Shown here: positions 43,937 through 51,724 of the stretch, one piece after another
Layout of the letters: each line of letters starts with the position of its first letter
How positions within the stretch are numbered: position 1 is the first letter of the stretch
Assembly (NCBI RefSeq): GCF_000520015.2
Contig: NZ_CP007044.2
Location: 4,092,001 to 4,156,000 of the forward strand
Reading direction: 5' to 3'
From: Chania multitudinisentens RB-25
GTDB lineage: Bacteria; Pseudomonadota; Gammaproteobacteria; Enterobacterales; Enterobacteriaceae
Length of the DNA: 64,000 bases
Program-made: the position numbers and the translations under genes
The notes under the pieces: generated by a model
What the model was told of the DNA's origin: nothing
The model's database searches: none
The model's input: only the letters and a program-made list of their open reading frames with translations

Positions 43937-44586
43937 AACGTGTTCTAGGTCTTTTGGGTGCCGCACTCGTGCTGCTGCTGACGGGCTGTGCCAAGAAAGC
44001 CCCTTATGATTACGCCGCTTTCCACGCCAGCAAGCCAAAATCGATCCTGGTTTTGCCGCCCACCAGCCAATCTCCTGATATCAAAGCCAGCCACAGCGTG
44101 CTTTCTACCACCACGTTGCCGCTGGCAGAAGCCGGTTACTACGTCCTGCCCGTCGCCGTGGTGGAAGAAACATTCCAGCAGAATGGGTTGACCAACGCCA
44201 ACGATATCCGTGCAGTCGCCCCTCAAAAGCTGTACCAGATTTTCGGCGCTGACGCTGTGTTGTACCTGGATGTCACTCAATACGGCACCAGCTATCTTGT
44301 GCTCAACAGCGAAACCCGTGTGGCTGTTAATGCCAAGCTGGTTGATCTGCGTACAGGTAAACAATTGTGGGCTGGCAACGCCACGGCTTCCAGTAACGAG
44401 AACAACAACTCTAGCGGCGGTTTACTGGGCATGCTAATTAGTGCGGCCATCACACAAATCGTGGATACCATCAGCGACAAAGGGTTCGATATTGGCGCTA
44501 TTACCAATACGCGCCTGCTTTCCGCTGGGCAAGACGGGGGAATCCTTTACGGCCCGCGTTCGCCACAATACGCCAATCAGCGCTAA
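43933..44586 (+). CDS. DUF799 (GNA1162-like) lipoprotein
   Basis: 217 aa. Lipobox LLTGC, Cys19. ILVLPPTSQSPDIKAS at about 37-52 is the conserved DUF799 start, followed by GADAVLYLDVTQYG, NAKLVDLRTGKQLWAG and TDxLLS-like ending. Neisseria homologue GNA1162 is a surface-associated lipoprotein vaccine candidate with a structure related to TolB/CsgG-like export proteins. The ATGA overlap with the DUF4810 gene indicates coupling. The CsgG-DUF4810-DUF799 order recurs in Gram-negatives from memory; the cargo is unknown. Confidence 0.83.
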   Translation: MKRVLGLLGAALVLLLTGCAKKAPYDYAAFHASKPKSILVLPPTSQSPDIKASHSVLSTTTLPLAEAGYYVLPVAVVEETFQQNGLTNANDIRAVAPQKLYQIFGADAVLYLDVTQYGTSYLVLNSETRVAVNAKLVDLRTGKQLWAGNATASSNENNNSSGGLLGMLISAAITQIVDTISDKGFDIGAITNTRLLSAGQDGGILYGPRSPQYANQR

Positions 44587-44622
44587 TCAAAAGTCAGGCA
44601 GCCCTATGCAGGGTTGCCTTAT

Positions 44623-45258
44623 CTAAACCGCAGTGATCCCTGCCCACTGGCTCATAAAAATGTCCACCAGCCCGGAAAGTTCGTCTCGATTTGCGCCATT
44701 ACGCGCCTGCACCGACATTCCCTGAATAACGTTCACGATATATTTCCCTAGTAGCACACAATTCGTGTTATCTGGCAGCTCCCCTTTACCAACACGGCAT
44801 TCGAGGCACTCAACCACCTTTTTTTCAGCGGAATTTCGCTGCTGGCTGAGCTGCTGGAATAATGCATCATCTGCGGCAGACATGCCAAAAGTGGCTGCCA
44901 CCATAAAACAGCCGGGCGGCATCTCGGCGTCAGTGAACCATTCAACGCTTGCACGCAGCAGTTGCTCAATCACTTGCGGCAGCGGCAGTTCGTCTTGCTC
45001 AAGAATCGCATCCCTGGCTTGGCCATAAGTAGCCAGATACTTTTCTATCGCCGCGCAGAATAATCCCTCTTTGCTGCCAAACTCTGCGTACAGCGAAGAA
45101 GGTTTGGTTCCCGTGCCTTCAATCAATTCAGACATTGATGTAGGTTCATAGCCAAAACGCCAGAACAGGCTCATAGCCTTTTCCAGCACGCTATCGCGGT
45201 CAAATTTTTTCGGCCTGCCGCGCACAATGGTCCCTTTTAGATTTTTACTCATATCCAT
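44623..45258 (-). CDS. TetR-family repressor divergent from the YhcN and nitronate monooxygenase genes
   Basis: 211 aa. N-terminal helix-turn-helix with GRPKKFDRDSVLEKAMSLFW and SMSELIEGTGTKPSSLYAEF (about 41-60). The C-terminal ligand domain has CFMVAATFG and cysteines in CLECRVGKG, possible redox or electrophile sensors as in NemR (inference). It probably represses itself and the divergent genes: three copies of a repeated motif lie in the 192-bp intergenic region. The ATG two codons further is an alternative start. Confidence 0.87.
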   Translation of the reverse strand: MDMSKNLKGTIVRGRPKKFDRDSVLEKAMSLFWRFGYEPTSMSELIEGTGTKPSSLYAEFGSKEGLFCAAIEKYLATYGQARDAILEQDELPLPQVIEQLLRASVEWFTDAEMPPGCFMVAATFGMSAADDALFQQLSQQRNSAEKKVVECLECRVGKGELPDNTNCVLLGKYIVNVIQGMSVQARNGANRDELSGLVDIFMSQWAGITAV

Positions 45259-45277
45259 GATTCCTGAACTCTTTATA

Positions 45278-45398
45278 GAACGACCATTATAAAGTCTCCC
45301 TTTGAGAAGAAAGGCTATTTTAAATTAAAATAATGATCATTACAAAAAATATTGTACAAACCTGACTCTTCGTGTAAGTTTTAAATAACAATCGTTAC
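45278..45398. promoter_or_regulatory. Three operator-like repeats between the TetR gene and its divergent targets
   Basis: TAATGATCATTAC (45331-45343), TAACAATCGTTAC (45386-45398) and the weaker GAACGACCATTAT (45278-45290) are related, dyad-like motifs. They are spaced 53 and 55 bp apart, about five helix turns. The middle one contains the perfect 12-bp palindrome TAATGATCATTA. This placement, covering promoter positions of both genes, is what a TetR repressor would use. Confidence 0.6.
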
Positions 45399-45450
45399 CA
45401 AAATAAAAAGTAACACATCTTGTTGTTTTAAAATAAAAAGGATATCTCAC

Positions 45451-45687
45451 ATGAAAAACATCACCGTAAACCTGAGCCTTGCTGCCGGCCTGTTTTCAGC
45501 CTCGGCTTTGGCTACGCTGCCACAACCACCAAATGTGTACCGCGTGGGTAACATGACGGTTTCCACGCTGGCCGAGGTTGAAAAAGGCATTGCGGAACGA
45601 GCAAAAGCGAAAAATGCCAGTTACTACAGAATTATTTCTGTCTCTGGCAATAACAAACTTCATGCCAGCACGGTGATTTATCGCTGA
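45451..45687 (+). CDS. YhcN/BhsA-family (DUF1471) small periplasmic protein
   Basis: 78 aa. Cleavable signal peptide (about 22 residues, ending SASALA), then VYRVGNMTVSTLAEVEKGI and YYRIISVSGNNKLHASTVIYR, the DUF1471 core. Members are stress-induced periplasmic proteins linked to biofilm, acid or oxidative stress. It is 27 bp upstream of the nitronate monooxygenase gene and probably in the same TetR-controlled unit. AAGGATATCTCAC precedes the ATG. Confidence 0.85.
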   Translation: MKNITVNLSLAAGLFSASALATLPQPPNVYRVGNMTVSTLAEVEKGIAERAKAKNASYYRIISVSGNNKLHASTVIYR

Positions 45688-45713
45688 TTAATTGTAATGT
45701 GAGGAATGGAATC

Positions 45714-46649
45714 ATGAGACTACAAGCCTTATTAGGCATTGATATACCGGTAATTCAAGCTTCTATGGTGTGGCTAAACTCGGCTGAGCTTGCAGCCGCA
45801 GTATCCAACGCTGGGGGATTAGGCGTATTAGGCCCGAATGCCGGGCGAAAAGTAGCCAATGGGGATATCGCTAAAACCGCAGAGGATTTTCGGCAGGAAA
45901 TCATAAAAACCCGCGCATTAACGGATAAACCCTTTGCGGTTAATTACCTATTGCCCATTGAAGGCGTTGAGATCAGCTTTAAATATGCAGAGCCGTTGCT
46001 GGAAGTGATCCTACAGGAGAATATTAATATCGTTATTACCAGTGGCAAAGATATCACTAAAGGTGAGAAGTACATTCGCAGGCTAAAAGACGCAGGGGTT
46101 ATCGTGATTCATCGCGAGATTTCACCCACGGTTGAAAACTCGATACTGGCAGAAAAAATGGGGATAGACGCAATTATCATCACCGGGCACGAGGCCGGAG
46201 GGCACCTGAGCGAACACCGCATCAGTACCCTGGCTCTGCTGCCTCAGGTCACCGATGCAGTCAAGATCCCGGTGATTGCCGCAGGCGGTATCTATAACCA
46301 GAAAACGGCGAAGGCCGCCACCGCCATGGGCGCTGCGGGAGTCTATGTAGGCACCCGCTTTATCACCACGTTTGAATCGCCAGCCAGCCTCAACACCAAA
46401 CAGGCGATCGTTAACGTTTTGTCTGAGGATCTGGTTGAGATTAATACCCCGGCAGGCGATGTACGGGTCATCGTTACCGAAAGCATCCGCGCTGGGCGTG
46501 GAAGCAGTGAAATCGGTATCATCAAAACAGGCATGCTGGACGGCGATCACCAGCACGGCGTGATCACCGTTTCTGAATCAGCGGGAGGTATTGAAAAGAT
46601 CAGCAGCGCAAAAGACGTAGTTTGTGAGCTTTCTTACGCCTTTAATTAG
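45714..46649 (+). CDS. Nitronate monooxygenase-like FMN flavoprotein
   Basis: 311 aa from the ATG at 45714 (MRLQALLGIDIPVIQASM), with GAGG upstream. A GTG at 45699 is possible. TIM-barrel 2-nitropropane-dioxygenase family: GLGVLGPNAG (phosphate binding, about 36-45), ITGHEAGGHLSEH (catalytic His region), VIAAGGIYNQKTA and GVYVGTRFITT. It would oxidise toxic propionate-3-nitronate or related nitro compounds. Under TetR control beside a stress protein, it may be part of a response to a nitro or electrophilic compound. Specific substrate unknown. Confidence 0.85.
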   Translation: MRLQALLGIDIPVIQASMVWLNSAELAAAVSNAGGLGVLGPNAGRKVANGDIAKTAEDFRQEIIKTRALTDKPFAVNYLLPIEGVEISFKYAEPLLEVILQENINIVITSGKDITKGEKYIRRLKDAGVIVIHREISPTVENSILAEKMGIDAIIITGHEAGGHLSEHRISTLALLPQVTDAVKIPVIAAGGIYNQKTAKAATAMGAAGVYVGTRFITTFESPASLNTKQAIVNVLSEDLVEINTPAGDVRVIVTESIRAGRGSSEIGIIKTGMLDGDHQHGVITVSESAGGIEKISSAKDVVCELSYAFN

Positions 46650-46656
46650 CAGTAAA

Positions 46657-46686
46657 GCGCCCCCAACCATTTAAGGAAGGGGGCGC
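46657..46686. terminator. Stem-loop between convergent nitronate monooxygenase and tcyN genes
   Basis: GCGCCCCC and GGGGGCGC form an 8-bp stem around a 14-nt loop, 7 bp after the monooxygenase stop. The T-run is poor in both directions, so termination by it is plausible but not sure. Confidence 0.55.
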
Positions 46687-46731
46687 GTGATTCCCATCGT
46701 TCCGAACTGCCTCGCAGCCTTTTCTCGCTGG

Positions 46732-47484
46732 CTACTGATTGAGAAACTTATCCAGAAACTGCTTGGTGCGCTGATGCTGTGGGTTGGCGAACAAGGCTTT
46801 CGCTGGCCCCTGCTCAACAATGCGGCCGTGATCCATAAAAATGGCGCGATCGGCAACGTCACGGGCAAAGCTCATTTCATGCGTCACAATCACCATGGTG
46901 CGCTTTTCTTCCGCCAGTGCACGGATAGTATTCAGCACTTCGCCCACCAGTTCAGGATCGAGCGCAGAAGTCGGCTCATCAAACAGAATCACTTCCGGCT
47001 GCATGGCCAACGCCCGCGCAATGGCAACGCGTTGCTGCTGACCACCGGAAAGGCGCTTGGGATAAGCCTGCTCTTTACCACTCAACCCCACCTTCGCCAA
47101 TAACAGACGCGCGCGTTCCTCTGCGCTGGCTTTGGCTTCCCCTTTCACGATTACCGGCCCTTCAATGATGTTTTCCAGCACTGAACGGTGCGGAAATAAA
47201 TTGAAGCTCTGAAAGACAAACCCCACCTGTTGACGCAAAGCACGTACCTGATGCTTTTGCTTGCTCAACGGGCGAGCACCGTCAATCTGGATTTCCCCCA
47301 CGCGAATAGTGCCTGAATCCGGCACTTCCAGCAGATTGATGCTGCGCAGCAGAGTGGTTTTGCCAGAACCACTCGGCCCGATAATCGCCACAACTTCACC
47401 GGAGTTCACTTCAAGATCGATACCATGCAGGACAGTCTGCCCTTTAAACTGTTTGACCAACTGTTTTACTTCAATGGCACTCAT
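46732..47484 (-). CDS. tcyN: L-cystine ABC transporter ATP-binding protein TcyN
   Basis: 250 aa. Walker A GPSGSGKTT (about 35-43), Q-loop FQSFNLFPH, signature LSGGQQQR, Walker B VILFDEPTSALDPE and switch His in VTHEMSF. It is the ATPase of the polar-amino-acid type. With TcyL and the binding protein TcyJ, downstream of fliZ, it is the E. coli YecC equivalent. It drives uptake of cystine and also diaminopimelate or D-cysteine. It lies 3 bp after tcyL. Confidence 0.93.
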   Translation of the reverse strand: MSAIEVKQLVKQFKGQTVLHGIDLEVNSGEVVAIIGPSGSGKTTLLRSINLLEVPDSGTIRVGEIQIDGARPLSKQKHQVRALRQQVGFVFQSFNLFPHRSVLENIIEGPVIVKGEAKASAEERARLLLAKVGLSGKEQAYPKRLSGGQQQRVAIARALAMQPEVILFDEPTSALDPELVGEVLNTIRALAEEKRTMVIVTHEMSFARDVADRAIFMDHGRIVEQGPAKALFANPQHQRTKQFLDKFLNQ

Positions 47485-47487
47485 CGG

Positions 47488-48150
47488 TTACTCCTGATCC
47501 TGACGATTAACATGCGCTTCCAGGCGGTTTTGCAGCGCAGACAGCAGGGTTGCCATCACCCAGTAAATCAGCGATGCCGCCAGGTACATAGCGAATACCT
47601 CAAGCGTGCGTGAGGTGATCAACTGCGCCTGCCGGAACAGCTCCGGCACCTGAATCGTCGCAGCCAGCGAAGTATCTTTAACCAGCCCAATGAAACTGTT
47701 ACCCAGCGGCGGCAACGCGGTGCGTGCTGCCTGCGGCAGGATCACCCGGCGCATCGTCTGCCACGGCGTCATGCCTATGCTGGCGGCAGCTTCCCACTGC
47801 CCTTTGTCGATGGATGAGATCGCCGCACGCAGCGTTTCCGACGTGTAGGCCGCCGTATTCAGCGAGAGGCCAATCAGCGCCGCCGGGAATGGGTCCAGCT
47901 CAATGCCAAACTGCGGCAGACCGTAATAGATCATAAACAGTTGAGCGATCAGCGGAGTACCGCGAAACAGCGAGACATAGATGCGCGACAGCCATGACAC
48001 CGGCCAGAACGGCGAAAGGCGCATCAGCGCCAGCACAAAACCGAGGATTAAGCCAAGAATCATCCCCCCCAGGCTGAGCTGGAGAGTCAGTAAGGCACCT
48101 TTTAATAAAAATGGCGCTGAATCCAGCGCCAGTTGAATACTCTCATGCAT
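47488..48150 (-). CDS. tcyL: L-cystine ABC transporter permease TcyL
   Basis: 220 aa, His/Glu/Gln-type permease. About five membrane helices, and the EAA motif EAAASIGMTPWQTMRRVILPQA facing the ATPase. It overlaps the tcyJ gene by one base. Equivalent to E. coli YecS. Confidence 0.92.
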   Translation of the reverse strand: MHESIQLALDSAPFLLKGALLTLQLSLGGMILGLILGFVLALMRLSPFWPVSWLSRIYVSLFRGTPLIAQLFMIYYGLPQFGIELDPFPAALIGLSLNTAAYTSETLRAAISSIDKGQWEAAASIGMTPWQTMRRVILPQAARTALPPLGNSFIGLVKDTSLAATIQVPELFRQAQLITSRTLEVFAMYLAASLIYWVMATLLSALQNRLEAHVNRQDQE

Positions 48151-48956
48151 TATTTAGTTACGTCCGCACCAAACCATTTTTCAGAGATCTTCGCCAACGT
48201 CCCGTCCTTTTGCATATCCGCAATCGCCTGGTTGATCGCAGCCAACAACTCCGGGTTGTTTTTACGCACTGCAACACCGGCCTCCTGGCGAGAGAATGCT
48301 GAACCCGTAACGGCCAGCGTATCACTGGTTTTCTTGATCAGATCCAGCGCAGCCAGGCGATCGACCAGAATCGCATCAATACGGCCTACGCGCAGATCCT
48401 GGTATTTGGTTGGGTCATCATCATAGGTACGGATGTCAACGCCAGGCACATTCTCACGCAGCCATTGCTCGTAGTTACTTCCTAAGCCAACCCCGACTTT
48501 CTTGCCTTTCAGATCATCGGCCTGAGTGATTTTGCCTTCGTTACCCTTTTTCACCAGTGCCTGAATACCAGAAACCGTATACGGGGTAGAGAAATCGTAT
48601 TTTTTCTTGCGTTCATCGGAGATGGTGACCTGATTAATCACCACATCAATACGTTTGGATTCCAACGACGCCAACATGCCGTCCCATTTGGTCGGGTTCA
48701 GTTTGGCTTTAACGCCTAACCGTTCCGCCAATGCGTTGGCAAAATCCACTTCAAAACCGGTCAGTTTGCCGTCTTCACCCTGAAAACTGAATGGCGGATA
48801 AGTGCCTTCCAGCCCCACTATCAGCGTACCGCGATATTTGACCTGATCGAGCAGATTATCAGCCGCATAGCTGTTAACGTTCAGCCCTGTAGCGAGCGCA
48901 ACCGCCATCACGCCCAGTAGCCATTGGCGACGAATTTTAGAAAAAACCATAGACAC
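48150..48956 (-). CDS. tcyJ: Cystine-binding periplasmic protein TcyJ (FliY)
   Basis: 268 aa. Signal peptide ending near NSYA-ADN, followed by an SBP_bac_3 domain: GLEGTYPPFSFQGEDGKLTGF (about 49-69 minus the first base), FATPYTV-like SDERKKKYDFSTPYTV and KKVGVGLGSNYEQWL. It binds cystine for TcyLN. The old name FliY comes from its place in the fli region, though it is not a flagellar part. Confidence 0.92.
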   Translation of the reverse strand: MSMVFSKIRRQWLLGVMAVALATGLNVNSYAADNLLDQVKYRGTLIVGLEGTYPPFSFQGEDGKLTGFEVDFANALAERLGVKAKLNPTKWDGMLASLESKRIDVVINQVTISDERKKKYDFSTPYTVSGIQALVKKGNEGKITQADDLKGKKVGVGLGSNYEQWLRENVPGVDIRTYDDDPTKYQDLRVGRIDAILVDRLAALDLIKKTSDTLAVTGSAFSRQEAGVAVRKNNPELLAAINQAIADMQKDGTLAKISEKWFGADVTK

Positions 48957-49079
48957 CCCATCTGTTGTTTATCTTTTTTGATTTCAATACTTTATCAGTC
49001 ATAATCACCTGATAAAGGAATATAAATTAATAAATATAGTTCAAAATGGAATATATCAGCATCCTACTTAAACAAGATA

Positions 49080-49097
49080 TATACCCTACGGGGTATA
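49080..49097. other. Stem-loop between dcyD and tcyJ
   Basis: TATACCC-TACG-GGGTATA, a 7-bp perfect stem just after the dcyD stop, without a T-run. It may attenuate or protect the transcript between dcyD and tcyJ. Confidence 0.45.
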
Positions 49098-49103
49098 CAT
49101 GAA

Positions 49104-50090
49104 TCACACCTGTGGGTGATAAGCAAACAGCGCTGGCGCACCGCCGGTGTGAACAAACAGGATCGGCCCTTCATCACGGAAGCGGCGCTGAGCGATACCG
49201 TCGATCAGGCCCGCCATGGCTTTGCCGGTATAAACCGGGTCCAACAGAATGCCTTCCTGCTGCGCCAGCAGATGCACTGCCGCCATTCCCTCCTCGTTTG
49301 GCATACCGTATTGCGGCGCGAAATAATCGTCCCACAAGCCGATCGGGGCCACGGTTTCAATATCCAGCAACCCCGCCAAGGCTTGTTGAATTTGCTCTAC
49401 CTTGGGTAATTGATCGATAACCTGGCGCGAAACCGTCACGCCAATCAGTTCGCTTTCCGGCAGCAACTGCTGCAACCCCACCGCCAAACCGGCATGGGTT
49501 CCTGCACTGCCAGAAGCTACGACAATCGAACTGAACGCGACCCCAGCGCTTTGTGCAGCAATTTCCAGCGCACACTGCACATAACCCAAGGCTCCCAGTG
49601 CGTTCGATCCTCCAACCGGCACCACATAAGGGCGGAATCCTTGCGCTTCCAGGCGTGCGGCTAAATCCGTCAACTGTGTCTGCGGGTCGTGCAACGCATC
49701 GCACATCACCACCTCTACGTTGAACAGATCGAGCAATAGACGGTTGCCGTTGGTGAGGTAGTTTTCCGCTTTGGTATCGATAGGGTTTTCCAGCAATGCC
49801 ACGCAATGCAGGCCCAGCTTAGCCGCCACCGCCGCCGTCTGGCGCACATGGTTGGACTGAATAGCCCCCGCAGTGACCAGCGTATCAGCGCCTTGGCGCA
49901 GCGCATCCGCAGCGAGAAACTCCAATTTTCTCAGTTTGTTTCCCCCCAGCGCCATCGGCGTAACATCGTCTCGTTTGATATAGATTTCACGGCCGAGATA
50001 ATCAGAGAGGCGAGATAACTTTTCTAGCGGTGTGGCAGAACCGACAAAATCCAGGCGCGGGAATTGCGCCAGTTGCTGTTGCAGATTCAC
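49104..50090 (-). CDS. dcyD: D-cysteine desulfhydrase DcyD
   Basis: 328 aa from a GTG at 50090 (VNLQQQLAQFPRL), the same length as E. coli DcyD. GGGGGA lies before it, while the upstream ATGs at 50159 and 50129 have no ribosome site. Fold-type-II PLP enzyme with the lysine in MALGGNKLRKLEF (about 47-59), AGAIQSNHVRQTA and the phosphate loop VASGSAGTHAGL. It converts D-cysteine to pyruvate, sulfide and ammonia, detoxifying what the tcy transporter brings in. The gene lies between fliZ and tcyJ; in E. coli, from memory, tcyJ comes before dcyD. Confidence 0.92.
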   Translation of the reverse strand: MNLQQQLAQFPRLDFVGSATPLEKLSRLSDYLGREIYIKRDDVTPMALGGNKLRKLEFLAADALRQGADTLVTAGAIQSNHVRQTAAVAAKLGLHCVALLENPIDTKAENYLTNGNRLLLDLFNVEVVMCDALHDPQTQLTDLAARLEAQGFRPYVVPVGGSNALGALGYVQCALEIAAQSAGVAFSSIVVASGSAGTHAGLAVGLQQLLPESELIGVTVSRQVIDQLPKVEQIQQALAGLLDIETVAPIGLWDDYFAPQYGMPNEEGMAAVHLLAQQEGILLDPVYTGKAMAGLIDGIAQRRFRDEGPILFVHTGGAPALFAYHPQV

Positions 50091-50281
50091 AACGTCCCCC
50101 AAGGAATAAAATAATGGTATCGAAACCATAGATTTATCAGATGTGCCCTGAATAATCACTCTTTATTCGTGCCGAGGGAAAGCCTGCCACTCACTGGGAT
50201 AGGGAGCTACTACGCGGTGTGATGCCGCAGCCATTACCAGTCAGGGCCAGCAGCACCACGTGTAGAACCAAATATCGCTGG

Positions 50282-50788
50282 TTAACTCTTTTGCCAGGCC
50301 AGATACTGCTCGTATTTGCGCAGCGCAATACGATAGTTACTGTGCAGAGTTGACGATAAATCATCAATCGTGCGCTGAGCGTTGCCGCCATTGGCAAATG
50401 TGTCGGCAGGATAGTTATGCGCCACCAGCATTTCGTCCAACCGACGCAGGCGCACCACATATTCGCGGATCGTGCTATGGCTCATTTCAGTCTGCCCAAA
50501 CAGATACTGTTTGAACGCCATGATATCGAAATAGCTGGGGTTGCTATTGTAGGCAATCTCACTGCAAAAACGGCACAGTGCGACCAGTTCATTTTGCACA
50601 TTGAGCCAGACGTCATCGTCAATCGGTTGATCCATACGGGCGATAGCTTCCTTGTTGATGACCTTCCCGCGAAACACCAACGCCATGCGATCAAGCAATT
50701 TACCGCACTGAAAACAGTGGGTCTGGCTGTGTTTATAGTCTTTCAGGTAGCGGCTGAGTGGCCGTTTCTTCAACAATAGTCCAGGCAT
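50282..50788 (-). CDS. fliZ: Flagellar regulator FliZ
   Basis: 168 aa, somewhat shorter than the E. coli protein (183 aa). N-terminal RPLSRYLKDYKHSQTHC matches FliZ, with CxxC-like CFQCGKLLD and a recombinase-like DNA-binding helix (MSHSTIREYVVRLRRLDEML). FliZ adjusts the switch between motility and sessile life by binding sigma-S-dependent promoters and by supporting FlhDC. It is 57 bp downstream of fliA on the same strand. Confidence 0.91.
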   Translation of the reverse strand: MPGLLLKKRPLSRYLKDYKHSQTHCFQCGKLLDRMALVFRGKVINKEAIARMDQPIDDDVWLNVQNELVALCRFCSEIAYNSNPSYFDIMAFKQYLFGQTEMSHSTIREYVVRLRRLDEMLVAHNYPADTFANGGNAQRTIDDLSSTLHSNYRIALRKYEQYLAWQKS

Positions 50789-50845
50789 ATCAGTTATCCG
50801 TTTGTTACACAGTAAGAAAGGCTGGGACGATAGGCGCCATCAACG

Positions 50846-51568
50846 TCAAACATCACTGGCCAGGCGCCCTCGCAGGCGTTTGATCGCCTGGCTGTGCAAC
50901 TGACTGACGCGTGATTCGCCCACCTCGAGCACTGCACCAATCTCCTTCAGGTTCAACTCTTCCTGGTAATACAACGTCAACACCATTTTTTCGCGTTCTG
51001 GTAACGCTTCAATGGCCTCAATGACTCTCTGGCGCAGGTTACCTTCCAACAACTGGTGCAGAGGATTGGCTGCTTCATGCCCCTCCTGCACCATCTCTGC
51101 ACTGTCACCATGTTCTTCGCGCCATTCATCGTAGGAAAATAACTGGCTGTTGTTGGTATCCAGCAGGATCTGACGATATTCATCGAGAGAAACATCCAAC
51201 GCCTTCGCGACTTCCACCTCACTGGCCGGGCGGCTCAACTGTTGTTCCAACTGCTGTATCGCCTTTGCCACTGCACGGGCATTACGGCGCACGCTGCGTG
51301 ACACCCAGTCGCGGCTACGCAATTCATCGAGCATGGCTCCCCGAATGCGCTGTATCGCATAGGTTGTAAAAGCGGCTCCCTGTAAAACGTCATAGCGTTC
51401 TACTGCGTTCAATAAGCCTATTCCTCCGGCCTGCAACAGATCGTCAAGCTCCACGTTGGCAGGCAGCCTGACTTGCAGGCGTAACGCCTCGTGGCGCACT
51501 AACGGAACATAGCGCTGCCAGAGAAAATTCTTGTCCATGACGCCATCGGCGGTATAGAGATCGCTCAC
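50846..51568 (-). CDS. fliA: Flagellar sigma factor FliA (sigma-28)
   Basis: 240 aa. Region 2 spans LVRHEALRLQVRLPANVELDDLLQAG to YAIQRIRGAMLDELR, region 3 is next, and region 4 (LTLYYQEELNLKEIGAVLEVGESRVSQLHSQA) is at the C-terminus. It directs class III flagellar genes (fliC, fliD and others); two matching promoters are in this window (53148-53174 and 53256-53282). It is held by FlgM until the hook is complete. It heads the fliA-fliZ unit. Confidence 0.95.
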   Translation of the reverse strand: MSDLYTADGVMDKNFLWQRYVPLVRHEALRLQVRLPANVELDDLLQAGGIGLLNAVERYDVLQGAAFTTYAIQRIRGAMLDELRSRDWVSRSVRRNARAVAKAIQQLEQQLSRPASEVEVAKALDVSLDEYRQILLDTNNSQLFSYDEWREEHGDSAEMVQEGHEAANPLHQLLEGNLRQRVIEAIEALPEREKMVLTLYYQEELNLKEIGAVLEVGESRVSQLHSQAIKRLRGRLASDV

Positions 51569-51677
51569 TGTGTCTAAACCCTACGGAGAAGAGAGTCATT
51601 GCTATTATCCGTAGAGAGTGAGATACCAATCGGCAGAATAACCATATAAAACAGACGTTATTTTCATCATGCCTTTT

Positions 51678-51706
51678 CCGCCCCTGCCTCAATATATAAG
51701 GGGCGG
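51678..51706. terminator. Stem-loop after fliC
   Basis: CCGCCCCT and AGGGGCGG form an 8-bp stem with a 13-nt loop, about 20 bp past the fliC stop. No T-run follows on the minus strand, so it may act mainly to stabilise the fliC mRNA. Confidence 0.5.
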
Positions 51707-51724
51707 CTGATTCGCGATGCTGGA

